NCBI GenBank assembly: GCA_028687205.1
Contig: JAQUAP010000056.1
Coordinates: forward strand, 1-7,612
Source: Candidatus Omnitrophota bacterium
Lineage (GTDB): Bacteria > Omnitrophota > Gorgyraeia > Gygaellales > Profunditerraquicolaceae
Length of the DNA: 7,612 nt
Direction of reading: 5' to 3'
Positions within the stretch are counted from its first letter, which is position 1; every line of letters begins with the position of its first letter. Below are positions 5,651 to 7,612 of the stretch, in pieces. A program made the position numbers and the translations under genes. The notes beneath the pieces are model-generated. The model was not told where the DNA came from and ran no database searches. It saw nothing but the letters and a program-made list of their open reading frames with translations.

Positions 5651-5674
5651 TCCGCCGAGGTAGCTCAGTGGTAG
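5651..5674 (+). repeat. 24-bp direct repeat, right copy (putative attR)
   Basis: Perfect match to 4063-4086. It lies over the 5' end of the complete tRNA-Phe gene, starting three bases upstream of it and ending in the D-loop just before the D-stem 3' strand. Confidence 0.85.
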
Positions 5675-5728
5675 AGCGCGGCCCTGAAAAGGCCGGCGTG
5701 GGAAGTTCGATTCTTCTCCTCGGCACCA
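5654..5728 (+). tRNA. tRNA-Phe (anticodon GAA)
   Basis: Complete cloverleaf of 75 bases including an encoded CCA. The acceptor GCCGAGG (5654-5660) pairs with CCTCGGC (5718-5724), and the D-stem is GCTC/GAGC. Anticodon stem CGGCC/GGCCG encloses the loop CTGAAAA with anticodon GAA (5686-5688). T-stem GGAAG/CTTCT has one G-U pair and the loop TTCGATT. Discriminator A5725 precedes CCA 5726-5728. It delivers phenylalanine at UUU and UUC codons. Its first 21 bases are duplicated at 4066. A strong terminator starts four bases after the CCA, so the tRNA transcript ends there, and its promoter must lie in the AT-rich element to its left. Confidence 0.97.
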
Positions 5729-5731
5729 TTT

Positions 5732-5770
5732 AAAGAGAGGGACTTATAAAAAGTTCCTCTCTTTTTATTT
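5732..5770 (+). terminator. intrinsic terminator of tRNA-Phe
   Basis: A 14-bp stem (5732-5745 with 5751-5764, one G-U pair at 5741/5755) with a 5-base loop ATAAA, followed by the T-rich run TTATTTTAT. The T side gives a clear rho-independent terminator on the + strand. The A-rich foot of the stem (AAA...TTT) could also work weakly on the - strand. Confidence 0.92.
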
Positions 5771-5796
5771 TATGGTTTTTAAATTAATGGTATAAT
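5768..5796 (+). promoter_or_regulatory. probable promoter of the secreted-protein gene
   Basis: Extended -10 TGGTATAAT (5788-5796) with a perfect TATAAT, the same TGG-TATAAT form seen at 4031. The -35 region (TTTTAT, 5768-5773) is poor. Transcription would start near 5803, giving an unusually short leader that begins almost at the ribosome binding site. Confidence 0.55.
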
Positions 5797-5814
5797 AAAA
5801 AAAAGGAGGAAGAT

Positions 5815-6402
5815 ATGAAGAGGGTAATCCTAACGGTTATTTTAATCATTTTGCCTGTCTTGTGCTTAGGTGAAACTTTAACTACTCCAGCTTCAGGGTA
5901 TCTCCATAGCCCCACAGGTATTTTGTTTCCCAAGGATCTAGGCGGTTTTCAGTTAGCAGGGGTTACTAATTACGAAGAAACTAATCCCGGCTACGGGATT
6001 GGCTTGAGATATAGTAATGAGCGCGCAAAGATAGATGTATATTTATATACTTTGCGCTATTCAAGTATTCCATCCGGCGCCCAGTCACTTTCAGTAAAAG
6101 CTGAATTTAAGGCAGCAGTTAACGCAATCTCTGAGCTTGAAAAAAGAGGAAGCTATTTGAATCTTGAAATAATTGTGCCCGAAGAGACAGTTCTTATAGG
6201 AAAACACGGTTTTCTGCATGCAAGATTTACGCATTTCCAGGAAGGTTTTCTCAATACCTCTCACCTCTATTTGACGGGTTATAAGAATTATTTACTCAAG
6301 ATTAGGATAACGTCTCTATTAGGGGGCGAAGAAAACGAGAAAATGGTAGCAGATTTTTTGAAGGCCTTTAGTAATTTGCTCGAGAATATTCCCAGCAATT
6401 AG
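5815..6402 (+). CDS. secreted protein of unknown function
   Basis: Predicted exported protein of 195 residues, not assigned to a named family. The start is fixed by AAGGAGGA (5803-5810), four bases before the ATG. An N-terminal signal peptide is clear: MKR, then a hydrophobic core VILTVILIILPVLCLG, with likely signal peptidase I cleavage near residue 20, before ETLTTP. The cysteine at 17 is not in a good lipobox (PVLC), so I do not call it a lipoprotein. The mature part has a probable short N-terminal strand pair (SGYLHSPTGILFPKDLGGFQLAGVTNY), a beta-rich middle (GIGLRYSNERAKIDVYLYTLRYSS), and a final helix from KMVADFLKAFSNLL. Expected location is the periplasm or cell envelope. The hydrolase gene begins 14 bases downstream and has no evident promoter of its own, so the two are probably co-transcribed from 5788-5796. 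Confidence 0.8.
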   Translation: MKRVILTVILIILPVLCLGETLTTPASGYLHSPTGILFPKDLGGFQLAGVTNYEETNPGYGIGLRYSNERAKIDVYLYTLRYSSIPSGAQSLSVKAEFKAAVNAISELEKRGSYLNLEIIVPEETVLIGKHGFLHARFTHFQEGFLNTSHLYLTGYKNYLLKIRITSLLGGEENEKMVADFLKAFSNLLENIPSN

Positions 6403-6416
6403 AAATAGCTACCTTT

Positions 6417-7593
6417 ATGCAAGGAAATATCTCCGCCGAAACCAAGACAACCCTCAAAGCAAAAATAACCCTGGTTATATTCGGATTATTTTTAACGCTT
6501 ATCCTCCTTGAGGCAGGATTACGCCTGGGCGGGTTTATCTTGCTGTCTATGCAGGAATACAGGAACAAGCAAACGATAAAACAAAAAGGCGCTTATCGTA
6601 TCATATGCCTGGGAGAATCTACCACCCAGGACCAGTATCCCCAATTTCTTGAGCAAGCTTTAAATCAGCGCAATATAGGAGTGCGTTTTAGCGTAATAGA
6701 TAGATAAAGGTAAGGCCGGTACGACCACCCCGGCTATATTAAGCAGCATAGAATCTTACCTGGAGGAATATCATCCCGACCTGGTAGTTACGATGATGGG
6801 GGTAAATGACTGGGGAGAACATATCCCTTATGAAGCAACCACTACTTCCAAAACAATACTTCTATTTAAGTCGTTTAGGACTTATAAATTGGCACGGCTT
6901 CTCTGGTTGCATATCCTGGCTAAAGCCGAGGAAACAGAGTTTTATAAACCTAGCCAAGATCGGCGGAGTTTTGAAAAAGGCCAAGCGTATCTTCCGGGAA
7001 TCAAGCTAGAAGAAGCTCATGCTGAATCCATTCCAACCGAAGATGCGCTCAAGAAGGAGATAGAGCTAAACCCTAAAGATGATAAGGCCTACACCGGGTT
7101 AGGCTGGTGTTACCAGCACCAGGGTAATTTCGCCCAGGCAGAAGATGCGTTTAAGAAAGCCATAGAGCTAAACCCTAAAAACGATAATGCCTATGGGGCA
7201 ATTTTAGTATTATACGAAGAAACAGGCAGGGCAGGGCTGGCAAAAGAATATGCTAAAAAGGTAAATCGATTAAGGTTAGAATACCATAAACCCGTTACCG
7301 TTAACAACTACCGTAAACTTAAAGAAATTTTAGCTAAAAGGGGGATAAGGCTGGTTTGCGTGCAGTATCCTATGTGCAGCGTAGAGCCGTTAGAGAAAAT
7401 ATTCGAGAAAGACGAAGGGGTTATCTTTGTAGATAACGAGGCTACTTTTAAGGCAATGGTAAAAAAGTCCGGTTTTCAGGCGGTCTTCCGGGATATGTTT
7501 GGCGGAGACTTCGGGCATTGCACTCCTAAGGGCAACAAGCTCTTAGCAGAGAATATCGCTAATGTAATACTAAAAGAAGTATTTGGCAGGTAA
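6417..7593 (+). pseudogene. membrane-anchored SGNH/GDSL hydrolase with inserted TPRs, frameshifted
   Basis: One gene read in two frames: residues 1-95 from 6417, then a stop at 6705-6707, with the same protein resuming at the AAA at 6706 in the +1 frame. Removing one copy of a duplicated GATA at about 6699-6706 restores a continuous 390-residue product. The parts fit an SGNH hydrolase: transmembrane anchor (about 17-44), block I CLGEST with Ser68, block II at GKAGTTT, block III GVND (127-130), and DFGH (363-366) supplying the Asp-His pair. All catalytic residues are intact across both parts. Two TPR units (about 207-274) are inserted in the catalytic domain. The role is probably esterase or acyl-transfer chemistry on a surface glycan or lipid, outside the inner membrane; the substrate is unknown. 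The start has a weak ribosome site. It may be a recent pseudogene, a strain variant or a sequencing error. Confidence 0.8.
7039..7242 (+). repeat. two in-frame 102-bp TPR-coding units
   Basis: Units begin with GAAGATGCG at 7039 and 7141, exactly 102 bases (34 codons) apart. Each encodes one TPR with the shared core IELNPKxDxAY. Parts are nearly identical in DNA (ATAGAGCTAAACCCTAAA in both), which favours copy-number change by recombination or slippage. Confidence 0.85.
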
Positions 7594-7596
7594 ACA

Positions 7597-7612
7597 ATGA
7601 TTAAGCCGCTTA
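7597..7612 (+). CDS. possible start of next gene, 3' partial
   Basis: ATG four bases after the hydrolase stop, beginning MIKPL and running off the window. GGCAGG at 7585-7590 could serve as a ribosome binding site at six-base spacing. Only five codons are visible, so this rests on position and spacing alone. Confidence 0.3.

Larger units (their letters stand above)
4063..5674 (+). mobile_element. putative non-autonomous integrative element at tRNA-Phe
   Basis: An AT-rich segment bounded by 24-bp direct repeats made of the tRNA-Phe 5' end; the unit is 1588 bp counting one repeat copy. Inside each border lies a pair of TGTAGTGA-like tandem repeats, arranged like arm-type integrase sites. It carries its own promoters and two genes of unknown function. 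It encodes no recombinase, transposase, relaxase or replication protein, so if mobile it would need an enzyme supplied in trans, or it may be a decayed remnant. Base composition and codon use (many AAA, AAT, ATA and TTA codons) differ clearly from the flanking operon. The boundaries are directly visible. Mobility and the recombinase type are inferred. Confidence 0.65.

Noticed and set aside
6806..7009. 67-codon open frame in another frame.
   Set aside because: Overlaps the well-supported hydrolase frame (GVND to TPR region) and has no domain features.

Overview
The window looks like a bacterial chromosome segment, most likely from an uncultured Gram-negative-type lineage. Several proteins (the MinD-like/patatin fusion, the small lipoprotein, the TPR-containing SGNH hydrolase) resemble families I associate with Candidatus Omnitrophota (OP3). 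That assignment comes from memory of protein style, not from a search. All genes called are on the + strand.

Region 1 (1-4018) is a tightly packed, probably co-transcribed row of six genes: the 3' part of a MinD/CpaE-like ATPase-patatin phospholipase fusion, a lipoprotein, a MazG-like pyrophosphohydrolase, a HycI-type [NiFe]-hydrogenase maturation protease, a LeuT-like sodium:amino-acid symporter, and a 34-residue single-span membrane protein that probably accompanies the transporter. From the second gene on, each gene overlaps the next by 4 to 32 bases, which suggests translational coupling. The functions do not form one pathway.

Region 2 (4019-5728) is the most interesting part. A promoter is followed by only the first 21 bases of a tRNA-Phe gene. 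Then comes about 1.56 kb of visibly AT-rich DNA with two adjoining genes of unknown function, and then a complete tRNA-Phe(GAA) gene. The tRNA 5' end and three bases before it form a perfect 24-bp direct repeat at the two borders. Just inside each border lies a pair of tandem TGTAGTGA-type repeats in the same orientation. This layout fits a small non-autonomous integrative element recombined into the 5' half of tRNA-Phe by a recombinase encoded elsewhere. The native tRNA promoter would be stranded on the left, and an element-borne promoter would now drive the tRNA.

Region 3 (5729-7612) holds a strong intrinsic terminator after the tRNA, a secreted protein of unknown function with its own promoter, and a membrane-anchored SGNH/GDSL hydrolase with two inserted TPR units. 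The hydrolase is broken by what looks like a 4-bp GATA duplication. The first codons of another possible gene lie at the right edge.
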